Origin: Chryseobacterium sp. KACC 21268
GTDB taxonomy: Bacteria > Bacteroidota > Bacteroidia > Flavobacteriales > Weeksellaceae
DNA: 64,000 bases
Assembly: GCA_028736075.1 (NCBI GenBank)
Contig: CP117875.1
Span: 2,728,001-2,792,000 of the forward strand
Reading direction: 5' to 3'
The notes below the pieces were generated by a model, which was given only the letters and a program-made list of their open reading frames with translations, was not told the DNA's origin and did no database searches. Of the stretch, positions 34,405 through 43,063 are shown one piece after another. Made by a program: the position numbers and the translations under genes. Position 1 is the first letter of the stretch; every line of letters starts with the position of its first letter.

Positions 34405-36030
34405 ATGTCTAAAGCCATTTCTCAAGTGCCTTTTGCACAAAACGAACCCGTAAATTCTTATGTACCAGGTTCCGACGAGGTAAAAAGCCTTATTTCTACT
34501 TATAAAAAAATGTGGAAAGAAAAAACCGAAATCCCAATGGTAATCGGTGGAAAAGATATCAAAACAGACAAAAAAATAAAACTGAGCTCGCCTCAGGATC
34601 ATCACCACGATTTCGGATTCTACTATGAAGGCGATATCTCACACGTTGACAGCGCGATAGAAACGGCGTTAGCTGCTAAAAGCAAGTGGAATGCCTTAGG
34701 TTGGGAACACAGAGCCGCCATCTTCTTGAAAGCCGCTGACCTTTTGGCCGGACCTTACAGAGATGTGATCAACGCAGCGACGATGATCGGACAGTCCAAA
34801 AACGTTCATCAAGCAGAGATTGACGCCGCTTGCGAATTCATAGATTTCTTGCGTTTCAATGTTGAGTTTATGACGGATCTTTATTCTGAGCAACCAGTTT
34901 CTGACGCTGGAATTTGGAATCGCGTGGAGTACAGACCTTTGGAAGGTTTCTGTTTTGCGGTGACGCCTTTCAACTTTACAGCGATTGCAGGAAACTTGCC
35001 AGCTTGTATGGCGATGATGGGAAATGTGGTGGTTTGGAAACCATCTGACAAACAGATCTATTCTGCAAAAGTCATTATGGACGTTTTGAAGGAAGCTGGA
35101 CTTCCAGACGGTGTTATCAATATGATCTTCACAGACGGAAAAGAAACGGCTGAGAAAGTTTTGGCTCATCCAGAATTTGCAGGTCTTCATTTCACAGGTT
35201 CTACAAAGGTTTTCCAAGGAATGTGGAAGATGATCGGCAACAATATCCACAACTACAGATCTTACCCGAGAATCGTTGGAGAAACTGGCGGAAAAGACTT
35301 CGTGATGGTTCACCCATCTGCGAATATCGAGGCCGTTGCAACTGGTTTAGTAAGAGGTGCTTTCGAATATCAAGGTCAAAAATGTTCCGCAGCATCCAGA
35401 GCCTATGTTCCAAAATCCCTTTGGAATGAAGTAAAAGCAGTGATGGAATCTCAAATCAAATCCATCAAAATCGGTTCTCCAGAAGATCCATCAAACTTTG
35501 TGAATGCCGTGATCGACAAAAATTCTTTCGAAAAATGCAAAGGCTATATCGACAGAGCTGAAGCAGCAAACGACGCAACAGTTGTAATTGGTGGAAAATA
35601 CGATGACAAAAAAGGCTGGTTCGTGCATCCAACAGTTATCGAAACCATCAATCCTTACTACGAAAGTATTGTGGAGGAGATCTTCGGACCAATCCTGACT
35701 GTCTTTGTTTATGAAGATGAAAACTGGGCAGACACTTTGAAATTGGTTGACACTTCGACGCAATATTCTTTGACAGGTTCTATTTTCGCACAAGACAGAT
35801 ATGCGATCGACGAGGCTTACAAAGCTTTGGAAAACGCTTCCGGAAACTTCTACATCAACGACAAACCTACGGGTGCAGTGGTTGGACAGCAACCTTTCGG
35901 CGGGTCTAGAGCATCTGGAACCAATGACAAAGCAGGTTCTAAGATGAACTTGACGCGTTGGGTTTCTGTAAGAAGCATCAAGGAAACTTTTGTCTCTCCA
36001 AAAGATTACAAATATCCATATTTAGGCTAA
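34405..36030 (+). CDS. pruA: L-glutamate gamma-semialdehyde (delta-1-pyrroline-5-carboxylate) dehydrogenase
   Basis: Second step of proline catabolism: oxidises glutamate semialdehyde to glutamate with NAD. The 541-residue length is normal for stand-alone PruA. VTPFNFTAIAGNLP is the NAD-binding segment, GETGGKDF carries general base E293, and GQKCSAASR the nucleophile C327. The C-terminal NDKPTGAVVGQQPFGGSRAS is a family hallmark. The first-step enzyme, proline dehydrogenase, is encoded 3 kb away on the other strand (39173-40342) with a similar promoter box, so the pathway is complete but not an operon. Confidence 0.96.
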   Translation: MSKAISQVPFAQNEPVNSYVPGSDEVKSLISTYKKMWKEKTEIPMVIGGKDIKTDKKIKLSSPQDHHHDFGFYYEGDISHVDSAIETALAAKSKWNALGWEHRAAIFLKAADLLAGPYRDVINAATMIGQSKNVHQAEIDAACEFIDFLRFNVEFMTDLYSEQPVSDAGIWNRVEYRPLEGFCFAVTPFNFTAIAGNLPACMAMMGNVVVWKPSDKQIYSAKVIMDVLKEAGLPDGVINMIFTDGKETAEKVLAHPEFAGLHFTGSTKVFQGMWKMIGNNIHNYRSYPRIVGETGGKDFVMVHPSANIEAVATGLVRGAFEYQGQKCSAASRAYVPKSLWNEVKAVMESQIKSIKIGSPEDPSNFVNAVIDKNSFEKCKGYIDRAEAANDATVVIGGKYDDKKGWFVHPTVIETINPYYESIVEEIFGPILTVFVYEDENWADTLKLVDTSTQYSLTGSIFAQDRYAIDEAYKALENASGNFYINDKPTGAVVGQQPFGGSRASGTNDKAGSKMNLTRWVSVRSIKETFVSPKDYKYPYLG

Positions 36031-36130
36031 AAGCCTGAAGTCAGAGGTCAGATGACGGAAGATTTCAATCCGAAAAAAACTTCGTGTTGAAAACTGCCGG
36101 CATCTGACTTTTCTCTTTTATAAAAAATTA

Positions 36131-36218
36131 GGAGCTGTTTCCCGCTATCCGCTACTACTCCTCGCGCCAAGGCTTTTCCCTAGGCTTGCTGTGGGGTAAC
36201 CGCTACTATCGGGGCTAT
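36131..36218 (-). repeat. dispersed structured repeat, copy B
   Basis: Read on the minus strand it runs TAGCCCCGATAGTAGCGG to GTAGCGGATAGCGGG and CAGCTCC, matching copies A, C and D at both ends; the middle differs. It lies in the 250-bp pruA-pncA gap. Short imperfectly inverted GTCAGATG/TCGGACATC-like stretches lie either side. Confidence 0.75.
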
Positions 36219-36280
36219 AGGTTTCCACATATACCCAACTTCGGTCTTCGGACATCCGACTTCCGACAATATTCTAACAG

Positions 36281-36886
36281 ATGAAAAAAGCATTAATAAT
36301 AGTTGACGTTCAAAATGATTTCTGCGAAGGTGGCACATTGGCGGTTCCGGAAGCGAATACTATCATTCCGTACATCAATGGCCTGATGGAAGACAATCAA
36401 TACGAAGAGATCATTCTGACGCAAGATTGGCATCCGGCAAATCATAAAAGCTTCGCCTCCAACAACGGAAAAAATGTTGGCGAAACGATCACATTGAACG
36501 GCGGTGCACAATTTATGTGGCCAGACCATTGTATTCAAGGAACTTTCGGGGCTGAGTTTCACAAGGACTTGAACCGTGAGAAAGTGACGCACATCATCCA
36601 AAAAGGGAAAAACATAGAAATCGACAGCTACAGTGGTTTTCAGGACAACAATCATTTTGTGAAAACAGGATTGGAAGATTATCTGAAATATCACGACATT
36701 CAACTGGTCGAGATTGTTGGTTTGGCTTTGGATTATTGCGTGAAGTTTACCGCGATTGACGCTTTCAATGCAGGTTTTATCACTTGTCTCCACTTCAACG
36801 GAACAAAAGCGGTGAATGTAAAACCAGATAGTGCGAAGAATACGATATATGATTTGGCTGAGAAAGGAATTACTATTTTAGCTTAA
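36281..36886 (+). CDS. pncA: nicotinamidase
   Basis: Hydrolyses nicotinamide to nicotinate in NAD salvage. The 201-residue protein has D9 in VDVQNDF, a metal site in DWHPANH and WPDHC, and the cysteine nucleophile C153 in LALDYCVKFTA. This is the PncA/isochorismatase fold with the triad D-K-C. The stop codon overlaps the next start by one base (TAATG), so the downstream membrane protein is translationally coupled. Confidence 0.94.
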   Translation: MKKALIIVDVQNDFCEGGTLAVPEANTIIPYINGLMEDNQYEEIILTQDWHPANHKSFASNNGKNVGETITLNGGAQFMWPDHCIQGTFGAEFHKDLNREKVTHIIQKGKNIEIDSYSGFQDNNHFVKTGLEDYLKYHDIQLVEIVGLALDYCVKFTAIDAFNAGFITCLHFNGTKAVNVKPDSAKNTIYDLAEKGITILA

Positions 36887-37572
36887 TGGAAAAAGTAATC
36901 TTTCGGAAAAGCATCAACAAATCTATTATTGAAGAAGTAGCATCTATCTTAGAAAGAGAGAGTATTGATTTTCAATTGATTGACAATGAGAAATACTTCG
37001 ACGCAACTTTCGTTACGGATCCTAGTAAGATTGAATATCAACTTCTCATTCAAAAAGATGATTTTGAAAATGCAGAGAAACTGATAACAAAATATTACTC
37101 GGAAAATCTTGTGATTCCTGAAGATTATTATCTCAAAGAATTCAGTGATGAGGAATTGACAGAAATCATCCACAAAAAAGATGAATGGAATGAATTCGAT
37201 TATGAAGTTGCAAAAAGCTTGTTAAAAGACAGAGGAATTGTCATTTCAGAAACTGATATTGAAAGAATCAATTCTGAAAGACTAGAAAAACTGAAAACCA
37301 ATTACGAAAAACCGAATGAAGTTAAAAACTTGATTGTTTTGGGTTATATTTTTTCGGTCATTGGATTTTTCGCTTCGTTTGTGATGACCTTTTGTCTATT
37401 TATTAGTTACGGTGTGAGTCTTGTCATTTTAAAACTCAAAAAGCAGCTACCGAACGGAGAAAGAGTTTATTACTTCAATGAACGAGACAGAAAACACGGC
37501 CGAAGAATATTGGTCTTAAGTCTCATCTTTACGGTTTTCTGGTTTATATTTTTCTTGTTCAAAAATAATTAA
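36886..37572 (+). CDS. hypothetical DUF2007-like protein with membrane helices
   Basis: Not firmly recognised. The 228-residue protein starts with a ferredoxin-like alpha/beta stretch (ILERESIDFQLIDNEKYF, LIQKDDFENAEKLI), as in the DUF2007 putative signal-transducing family. An acidic helical segment follows, then two membrane helices (about 146-180 and 206-226). It starts on the last base of the pncA stop codon and ends in a strong terminator, so it forms a two-gene unit with pncA. Confidence 0.65.
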   Translation: MEKVIFRKSINKSIIEEVASILERESIDFQLIDNEKYFDATFVTDPSKIEYQLLIQKDDFENAEKLITKYYSENLVIPEDYYLKEFSDEELTEIIHKKDEWNEFDYEVAKSLLKDRGIVISETDIERINSERLEKLKTNYEKPNEVKNLIVLGYIFSVIGFFASFVMTFCLFISYGVSLVILKLKKQLPNGERVYYFNERDRKHGRRILVLSLIFTVFWFIFFLFKNN

Positions 37573-37597
37573 GGCTGGAATTTCCAGTCTTTTTTTA
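37571..37597 (+). terminator. rho-independent terminator
   Basis: Eight-bp stem (AAGGCTGG / CCAGTCTT, one G-T-type mismatch) and a run of seven Ts, immediately after the stop at 37572. Confidence 0.8.
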
Positions 37598-38110
37598 TGG
37601 ATTAAATTTCCTTTTAATCCTGGTTTTATGTCTGGAATAATGCGTTTGGTGGCTGTCTTTATCAATGGACATCACGCTGATATTGCCATCAACTTCCAAA
37701 ATTGCCAGCTTCACTTCAGAAACCGCTTCGATGCCGTGTTCGTGGATGGATTCTTCCAATTCGTCTTCCGAAATTTGGACTTTCTTCAAAACATCAGTGA
37801 AGACCTTTCCGTCCTTGACCAAAATATATGGATGGTCTTCTATCAATTCTTTCACAAACTTGCTTTTGAAGATAAATTTCTTGACAATGAAATTTGCAAC
37901 AAACAAAACCAAGGCTGCCACAATTCCGCCAATCAACGTATTATTAGGACCAACCATCGCATTCTGAACAGCGTTGCTTATCAACAACAATAAAATCACA
38001 TCGCCAGCATTGAGTTGTGACAATTGATTCTTACCGAAAATCCTTACGGCGATGACCATAAAAAAGTACACGGCAAGCGAACGAAGAACGATATCAAGAA
38101 TTGGATCCAA
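37595..38110 (-). CDS. DUF421/YetF-like membrane protein
   Basis: A 171-residue protein with three N-terminal membrane helices (about 8-28, 36-52, 58-78) and a cytoplasmic DUF421 domain. VIAVRIFGKNQLSQLNAGDV and the LLISNAVQNAMVG stretch are family hallmarks, then DHPYILVKDGKVF and ISEDELEESIHEHGI. Residues EVKLAILEVDGNISVM complete the domain. Some relatives influence spore or stress physiology, but the function is unknown. Its 3' end meets the terminator of the opposite gene. Confidence 0.88.
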   Translation of the reverse strand: MDPILDIVLRSLAVYFFMVIAVRIFGKNQLSQLNAGDVILLLLISNAVQNAMVGPNNTLIGGIVAALVLFVANFIVKKFIFKSKFVKELIEDHPYILVKDGKVFTDVLKKVQISEDELEESIHEHGIEAVSEVKLAILEVDGNISVMSIDKDSHQTHYSRHKTRIKRKFNP

Positions 38111-38173
38111 GGTGAAAAATTATTAAATAAAGATAGAAAATAAGTTGAATAAGATTTCAAAAGAAAGTTCATT

Positions 38174-38181
38174 ATCTTTGG
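38174..38181 (+). promoter_or_regulatory. -7 promoter box
   Basis: TATCTTTG, 22 bases before the ATG at 38204. A TTG lies 26 bases further upstream, a longer spacer than usual. Confidence 0.45.
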
Positions 38182-38203
38182 GTTAGAAATATATAATATA
38201 ATT

Positions 38204-38644
38204 ATGATCAAGAAATTATTAGTAGCATTAAGCTTTATCGCCGTATCAATGATGTTTGCCCAAAAAAACAATGACCAACAAGCTGTTTCCGAAGCCTCAG
38301 AAAAATTGAGACTCGCAATGATCAGCGGTGACAAAACCGTCTTAGAATCTTTGATTCTACCGGAATTAACCTACGGACATTCCGGCGGTCACATTGACGA
38401 TGCGAAAGAATTTGTAGAAAAATTAGCGAGCAAAAAGTCTAATTTCCTCAACATTGATATTACAAACCAAAACATCCAGATCGTTGACAAAACAGCAATC
38501 CTCCGTCATCATTTGTTCGCAAACACCGAAGACCTTGGAAAGGCACCTGCAGTTGTGAATCTGGATATTTTATATGTTTGGTCTAAGACTAAAAGTGGTT
38601 GGAAATTGTTGGCTAGACAGGCTGTGAAGGCGGAGAAGAAATAA
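38204..38644 (+). CDS. exported DUF4440/NTF2-like protein
   Basis: A 146-residue protein with a signal peptide (ending MMFAQ, about 20). The remainder is an NTF2-like alpha+beta fold: QQAVSEASEKLRLAMISGDK, LILPELTYGHSGGHIDDAKE, then TAILRHHLFAN and VWSKTKSGWKLLARQA, the DUF4440/SnoaL-like pattern. Such domains bind small hydrophobic ligands or act in catalysis; the substrate is unknown. It is 5 bp upstream of an AT-rich gene of unknown function. Confidence 0.8.
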   Translation: MIKKLLVALSFIAVSMMFAQKNNDQQAVSEASEKLRLAMISGDKTVLESLILPELTYGHSGGHIDDAKEFVEKLASKKSNFLNIDITNQNIQIVDKTAILRHHLFANTEDLGKAPAVVNLDILYVWSKTKSGWKLLARQAVKAEKK

Positions 38645-38649
38645 GATAA

Positions 38650-39144
38650 ATGAAATCAATTACAAATTATCTAAATAAGATTATAAACTATGATTGGGAT
38701 AAGTTCAATCAAATAAAAGATATGTTTAAACAAGCAAAAAAATGGAATAATCTTTTAGATGAATTTGACCAAATTTTAGTTGAAAATTCTTATTTTGTAT
38801 TGGAAAACACTGATAAAATCATAGAAGAAATAAGACTTTACGAATCTAATTTTCAGTCACTAAACATTAAAGGAAAGTTACATATCGTTGTTGAGAGATT
38901 TAGAATTACAGGAAATCTGATTGATAAACTCAATAATTTTAAATTTCAAAATATAATGACGGAAGGTTCTTGTAATTGTTTAATAAGAAAAAAGCTTAAT
39001 TTAACACCTAAACCAGAAACTATAAAACAAATAAGAACCGATTTTGATGGATATTATTATTCAAGAGTTTATAGATGTAATGAATGTAAAGAAATATGGA
39101 TTTTAGAAGAATTGGACGATGGAACTGCGAGATGGCAGCATTAA
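38650..39144 (+). CDS. hypothetical AT-rich protein with C-terminal Cys motif
   Basis: Not recognised. The 164-residue cytoplasmic protein is AT-rich and Lys/Asn-rich. The C-terminal third holds two cysteine pairs (CNC at about 108-110 and CNEC at about 147-150) in a ribbon-like arrangement, so it probably binds zinc. The N-terminal part is helical (IKDMFKQAKKWNNLLDEF). Its composition differs from the neighbours and it resembles the small acidic/basic proteins often found as immunity or accessory genes. It ends at a bidirectional terminator. Confidence 0.6.
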   Translation: MKSITNYLNKIINYDWDKFNQIKDMFKQAKKWNNLLDEFDQILVENSYFVLENTDKIIEEIRLYESNFQSLNIKGKLHIVVERFRITGNLIDKLNNFKFQNIMTEGSCNCLIRKKLNLTPKPETIKQIRTDFDGYYYSRVYRCNECKEIWILEELDDGTARWQH

Positions 39145-39147
39145 CAA

Positions 39148-39171
39148 AAAATCCGCCTCACAGCGGATTTT
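39148..39171. terminator. bidirectional terminator
   Basis: Nine-bp stem AAAATCCGC / GCGGATTTT with a 6-nt loop between convergent genes ending at 39144 and 39173. Confidence 0.85.
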
Positions 39172-39172
39172 C

Positions 39173-40342
39173 CTATTTCGATTTTCTTCTCTTCAATTCT
39201 TTATCAATCAGTCCCAATTCCCGTCCGGTTTGTCCGGCAACAGACGTATTTTCCTGCGCTCGTCTTGTAAGATACGGAACAACATCTTTCACAGGACCGT
39301 AAGGCAGATATTTGGCAACGTTGTAATGTTTGTCCGCCAAGTAATAAGTAATGTTATCACTCATCCCGTAAAGCTGGCCAAAATAGATGTGCGGATTGTT
39401 GTGCTCCAGATTGTTGGTCTGCATTTTATCCATCACCAACTCGGAGGATTTCTCGTTGTGTGTTCCGAAAAACGCTGAAACTTTATCGAGATTCGCCATC
39501 ACAAAATCAATTCCCGCGTTGTAATTATCATCGGAAGCTTGTTTGTTGGGTTGGATTGGGTCTGGGTAGTTTTGCTCCTCGGCGCGTTTTCTTTCCTTCT
39601 CCATATAAGCGCCACGAACTATCTTATAACCAATGAAATAGCCTTTTTCTTTAGCTCTTTCAAGATGTGCGTTCATATATTCCAAACGACCGGTTCTGTA
39701 CATTTGAATGGTGTTCCAAACGATGGGTTTTTCCTGATTGTACTTTTCCATCATTTCCTCACAAAGTTGGTCGGCCGCGTCTTGCATCCAGGATTCTTCG
39801 GCGTCCACCATTACTTTTTTGTTGTTCTCGAAACAGAGTTTGCAAACTTCGTCGAAACGCGTCACTACTCTATTCCATTCTTCTTTTTGGCTGGTCGTAA
39901 GTTCTTTGCCCTTTCCAACTTCTTCATAAATATCAATTCTTCCAAAAGCCGTCGGTTTGAAGACGATAAATGGAATCGCCGGATTTCCAACAGAAAATCT
40001 GATGATATCTTTGATTTCCTTGCAAACCGCATCAAAAACTTCCTCTTCTTCTTTTCCTTCAATCGAGTAATCAAAAATGCTTCCAACCCCACGTTTGAAC
40101 ATCTGTTTAACCACAGACATACTTTCCTCGCGGGTCTCGCCACCACAAAACTGCTCGAACAAAGTTTGCTTCACGATGCCGTCCACAAACGGAAAATTGT
40201 TCTTAACAGTAAAATTAAGCAGTGAAACGCCAATATTCGTCAATGCAGGCTGTTCGATGGCCTTGAACATCCAATACGCTTTTCTCAGCTGAGCATCCGT
40301 TTTATCGGCAAATGCGAGCTTTGTATCATTGAAAATACTCAT
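39173..40342 (-). CDS. proline dehydrogenase
   Basis: Flavin-dependent oxidation of proline, the first step of proline use. The ATG at 40342 is preferred to a TTG at 40360, giving 389 residues, as for stand-alone monofunctional PRODH. The TIM-barrel signatures are VMVDAEESWMQDAADQL, YFIGYKIVRGAYMEKERKRA (FAD and substrate binding), GTHNEKSSEL and LPYGPVKDVVPYLTRRAQEN. PruA is encoded at 34405 on the other strand; a -7 box of the same type precedes both genes, suggesting shared control. Confidence 0.94.
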   Translation of the reverse strand: MSIFNDTKLAFADKTDAQLRKAYWMFKAIEQPALTNIGVSLLNFTVKNNFPFVDGIVKQTLFEQFCGGETREESMSVVKQMFKRGVGSIFDYSIEGKEEEEVFDAVCKEIKDIIRFSVGNPAIPFIVFKPTAFGRIDIYEEVGKGKELTTSQKEEWNRVVTRFDEVCKLCFENNKKVMVDAEESWMQDAADQLCEEMMEKYNQEKPIVWNTIQMYRTGRLEYMNAHLERAKEKGYFIGYKIVRGAYMEKERKRAEEQNYPDPIQPNKQASDDNYNAGIDFVMANLDKVSAFFGTHNEKSSELVMDKMQTNNLEHNNPHIYFGQLYGMSDNITYYLADKHYNVAKYLPYGPVKDVVPYLTRRAQENTSVAGQTGRELGLIDKELKRRKSK

Positions 40343-40357
40343 ATCAAGAATTTGTCC

Positions 40358-40365
40358 CAAAAGTA
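40358..40365 (-). promoter_or_regulatory. -7 promoter box of proline dehydrogenase
   Basis: TACTTTTG on the minus strand, 15 bases before the ATG; a TTG lies 16 bases further upstream, near the usual -33 position. Confidence 0.55.
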
Positions 40366-40517
40366 AATATTATTTCGATTTCAAAATGAATTTTTAGCCG
40401 AAATTTTATCATTAATTTAAAATTAATTGATCAGAAAATCAATATCTCAACATAATTCTAAATCCATCAAACGAACGATAATTTTTGAGTCTAATTTTTA
40501 TTAATTATTAAAAATAA

Positions 40518-40547
40518 AACCCTTTCGAAGTTTGAACTTGAAGGGTT
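40518..40547 (-). terminator. terminator of purH
   Basis: Bulged stem AACCCTTCAAGTT / AACTTCGAAAGGGTT on the minus strand followed by TTTATTTTT. It lies beyond repeat copy D, downstream of purH. The 367-bp gap between proline dehydrogenase and purH holds only this and the repeat. Confidence 0.75.
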
Positions 40548-40581
40548 ATATTTTATAGAAACGTTGATTTATATTGAATCT

Positions 40582-40684
40582 GCAGCCCGACTTGAGCGGA
40601 AATCCTTTTTTGCGTAAACTAAAGTTCTATTTGGACTGAAATCGTCTGCAAAAAAGATTGGGAGCGGAAGGCGGAAATAGCTGC
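40582..40684 (+). repeat. dispersed structured repeat, copy D
   Basis: About 103 bp from GCAGCCCGACTTGAGCGG to GGCGGAAATAGCTGC, with an inner TTTTTTGC/GCAAAAAA pair. Best-preserved match to copy A over both halves. Confidence 0.8.
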
Positions 40685-40709
40685 CCAAACAAAATCAACT
40701 ATTTTAATA

Positions 40710-42227
40710 TCAATGCAAGAAATGTCTCATTCCCGTAAACAACATTGGGATTTGATGCTCATTCGCCGCTTCAATAGAATCATTGTCTCTCATACTTCCA
40801 CCTGGCTGAATAATCGCCTTGATGCCTTCCTGCGCGCAGAAATCCACCACATCTCGGAAAGGGAAAAATGCATCCGATGCCAAAACCAACTCACCGTCGA
40901 ATTTCTCTTTGGCTCTTTCAATCGCTTGTTGTGTTGCCCAAATTCTGTTTACCTGTCCTCCACCAATCCCGATGGCTTGAACGCCGTTTGAAACCACGAT
41001 TGCGTTGGACTTTACATATTTCACCACCCTTTGAGAGAACAGTAATGCTTTTCTTTGTTCGTCCGTTGGAGCGCTTTCTGTCACTAATTTAATATCTTCT
41101 GAGAATTGGTCGTCGGCACTTTGAACCAACATTCCGCCATCAATTTTCACCCAAGCTTGTTTGTCTGTCACCTGGTTTTTGATTTTGATAATTCTCAGGT
41201 TTTTCTTTTTTCTGAGGATTTCCAAAGCATCTTCATCAAAGTCTGTAGCCATCACGATTTCGAGGAACGTTTTGTTCAATTCCTCAGCCGTTGCCGCATC
41301 AACTTTATAATTCATTCCGATGATACCGCCGAAGATGGAAACTGGGTCGCATTCGAATGTTTTGGTGTAAGTTTCCAAAGCTGTAGCTCCGACCGCAACA
41401 CCACAAGGCGTCGAGTGTTTTACGGCACAACAAGCCAATTCATCCTTGAACTCATTCACTACTTTCCAACACAAATCCATATCTCTCAAATTATTGAAAG
41501 ACAATTCTTTGCCTCCCAAAATCTCAAAATCTTTCATTGCGCCATTTTCGAAAGTCGAAGTGTAATAAGCTGCGGATTGATGCGGATTTTCGCCGTAACG
41601 CAGGTCTGAAATCTTTTTGTAGGAAGCATTCAGATAAGTTGGATATTCTTCATCTAAAAGCATTCTGGAAATCGCGGCGTCATAAGCAGATGTCAGATTG
41701 AACACTTTTCCAGCCAATTTCTTTCTGGTTTCGATGGTCGAATCACCATTTTCTGACATTTCATTTTTGATGATTTCGTAATCGTTCACGTCTGTCAAAA
41801 CCACAACAGAATTAAAATTCTTGGCTGCAGAACGCAACATAGAAGGCCCGCCAATATCGATGAATTCTACTTTTTCGTCAAGAGAAATTTCTTTGTTCAC
41901 GTTCTCGAAAAACGGATAAAGATTCACGATGACCATATCAATCAGTCCGATTTCGTACTCCTGAACGGTTTTCATATGTTCCTCATTGGAACGAACCGCC
42001 AACAATCCGCCGTGAACTTTCGGGTGCAGGGTCTTCACTCTGCCGTCCAGCATTTCCGGGAAATCTGTGACTTCATCGATTTGAATTGGATTCAATCCGG
42101 CGTCTTTCAAATGTTTGAATGTTCCGCCAGTGGAAATCAATTCGTAGTTCTGTTCTTCGAGAAATCTTGCGAAATCCACCAAACCGCTTTTATCAGATAC
42201 GCTGATAAGTGCTCTCTTTTTACTCAT
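40710..42227 (-). CDS. purH: bifunctional AICAR transformylase/IMP cyclohydrolase
   Basis: Last two steps of de novo IMP synthesis. The 505-residue length is normal. The N-terminal cyclohydrolase domain has [48 protein letters not shown] and [14 protein letters not shown]. The C-terminal transformylase has [43 protein letters not shown] and [10 protein letters not shown]. It is the last of three purine genes on this strand (purM, purN, purH), though gaps of 75 and 197 bp suggest separate or staggered transcripts. Confidence 0.96.
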   Translation of the reverse strand: MSKKRALISVSDKSGLVDFARFLEEQNYELISTGGTFKHLKDAGLNPIQIDEVTDFPEMLDGRVKTLHPKVHGGLLAVRSNEEHMKTVQEYEIGLIDMVIVNLYPFFENVNKEISLDEKVEFIDIGGPSMLRSAAKNFNSVVVLTDVNDYEIIKNEMSENGDSTIETRKKLAGKVFNLTSAYDAAISRMLLDEEYPTYLNASYKKISDLRYGENPHQSAAYYTSTFENGAMKDFEILGGKELSFNNLRDMDLCWKVVNEFKDELACCAVKHSTPCGVAVGATALETYTKTFECDPVSIFGGIIGMNYKVDAATAEELNKTFLEIVMATDFDEDALEILRKKKNLRIIKIKNQVTDKQAWVKIDGGMLVQSADDQFSEDIKLVTESAPTDEQRKALLFSQRVVKYVKSNAIVVSNGVQAIGIGGGQVNRIWATQQAIERAKEKFDGELVLASDAFFPFRDVVDFCAQEGIKAIIQPGGSMRDNDSIEAANEHQIPMLFTGMRHFLH

Positions 42228-42424
42228 ACCTTCTCTTTCAAATTTTACTTTTTACAGTTTTATCCAAACTGTGATTTACCGGTTCTTTCACCTCCGGATT
42301 TACTTTTTATTACTTAGATTTTTATATTTATTTAAATAAAGTTATTTCTAAATTAAATATTGTAAACAATTATATGATAAATATTTACAATGTTTTTACT
42401 AATTTTTACTTTAAATAATTAATA

Positions 42425-42988
42425 TCATTTATTCAAAACCATATCAATGGCTTTAGGAAAAATATCGTATTCGACAAGATGAACTTTTTCAGCTACCTTT
42501 TCAGCAGTGTCATTTTCATCAATCTCAAATTTTCCTTGCAGAATCACTTCTCCTTCATCGATTCCCGAGGTCACATAATGAACGCTTGCACCACTTTCTT
42601 TTTCGCCAGCTTCAATGACCGCATTGTGAACGTGATGTCCCCACATTCCTTTGCCACCAAATTTTGGCAGTAATGCTGGATGAATATTTATGATTTTCCC
42701 TTCCCATTTTTCACAGAATTCAGGTTTTAAAATAGATAGAAAGCCTGCCAGAACAATCAAATCTGTATTCTCAGGAACGGCTTGTTCAAGATTCTCAGCG
42801 AAGTCTTTTCCGCGTTTGATTAATTCATTCGGGATTTGATGTTTCTGCGCTCTTTCAAGTCCGTAGCACTCTCTGTCCGCAATGACCTGGATGATTCTTG
42901 CATTTCGGATTTCTCCGCTATCAATGCAGTCGATAATCCTTTGAAGATTGGTTCCTGAACCTGAAATTAAAATGGTGATGTTTTTCAT
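42425..42988 (-). CDS. purN: phosphoribosylglycinamide formyltransferase
   Basis: Formylates GAR with 10-formyltetrahydrofolate in purine synthesis. The 187-residue protein has ILISGSGTNLQRII (substrate phosphate loop), VLAGFLSILKPEF, and INIHPALLPKFGGKGMWGHH with the catalytic N/H pair. VHYVTSGIDEGEVILQG holds the catalytic aspartate. It sits 75 bp downstream of purM; the gap contains an imperfect inverted repeat. Confidence 0.95.
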   Translation of the reverse strand: MKNITILISGSGTNLQRIIDCIDSGEIRNARIIQVIADRECYGLERAQKHQIPNELIKRGKDFAENLEQAVPENTDLIVLAGFLSILKPEFCEKWEGKIINIHPALLPKFGGKGMWGHHVHNAVIEAGEKESGASVHYVTSGIDEGEVILQGKFEIDENDTAEKVAEKVHLVEYDIFPKAIDMVLNK

Positions 42989-42994
42989 TTATAA

Positions 42995-43060
42995 ATGTAA
43001 CAATGTATCAGTTTAATAATTTAACAATTGAACAAATTGGTAAACTGGTACATTATTAAA
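42995..43060. repeat. imperfect inverted repeat between purM and purN
   Basis: Left arm AATGTATCAGTTTAATAATTT, right arm about AAATTGGTAAACTGGTACATT, mostly complementary. It nearly fills the 75-bp gap and could form an mRNA hairpin there. Confidence 0.6.
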
Positions 43061-43063
43061 TTG

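Noticed and set aside
34696-35313. 205-codon ORF opposite pruA
   Set aside because: Antisense to a fully supported enzyme; no domain.
39539-40225. 228-codon ORF opposite proline dehydrogenase
   Set aside because: Antisense shadow, Phe-rich translation, no motif.
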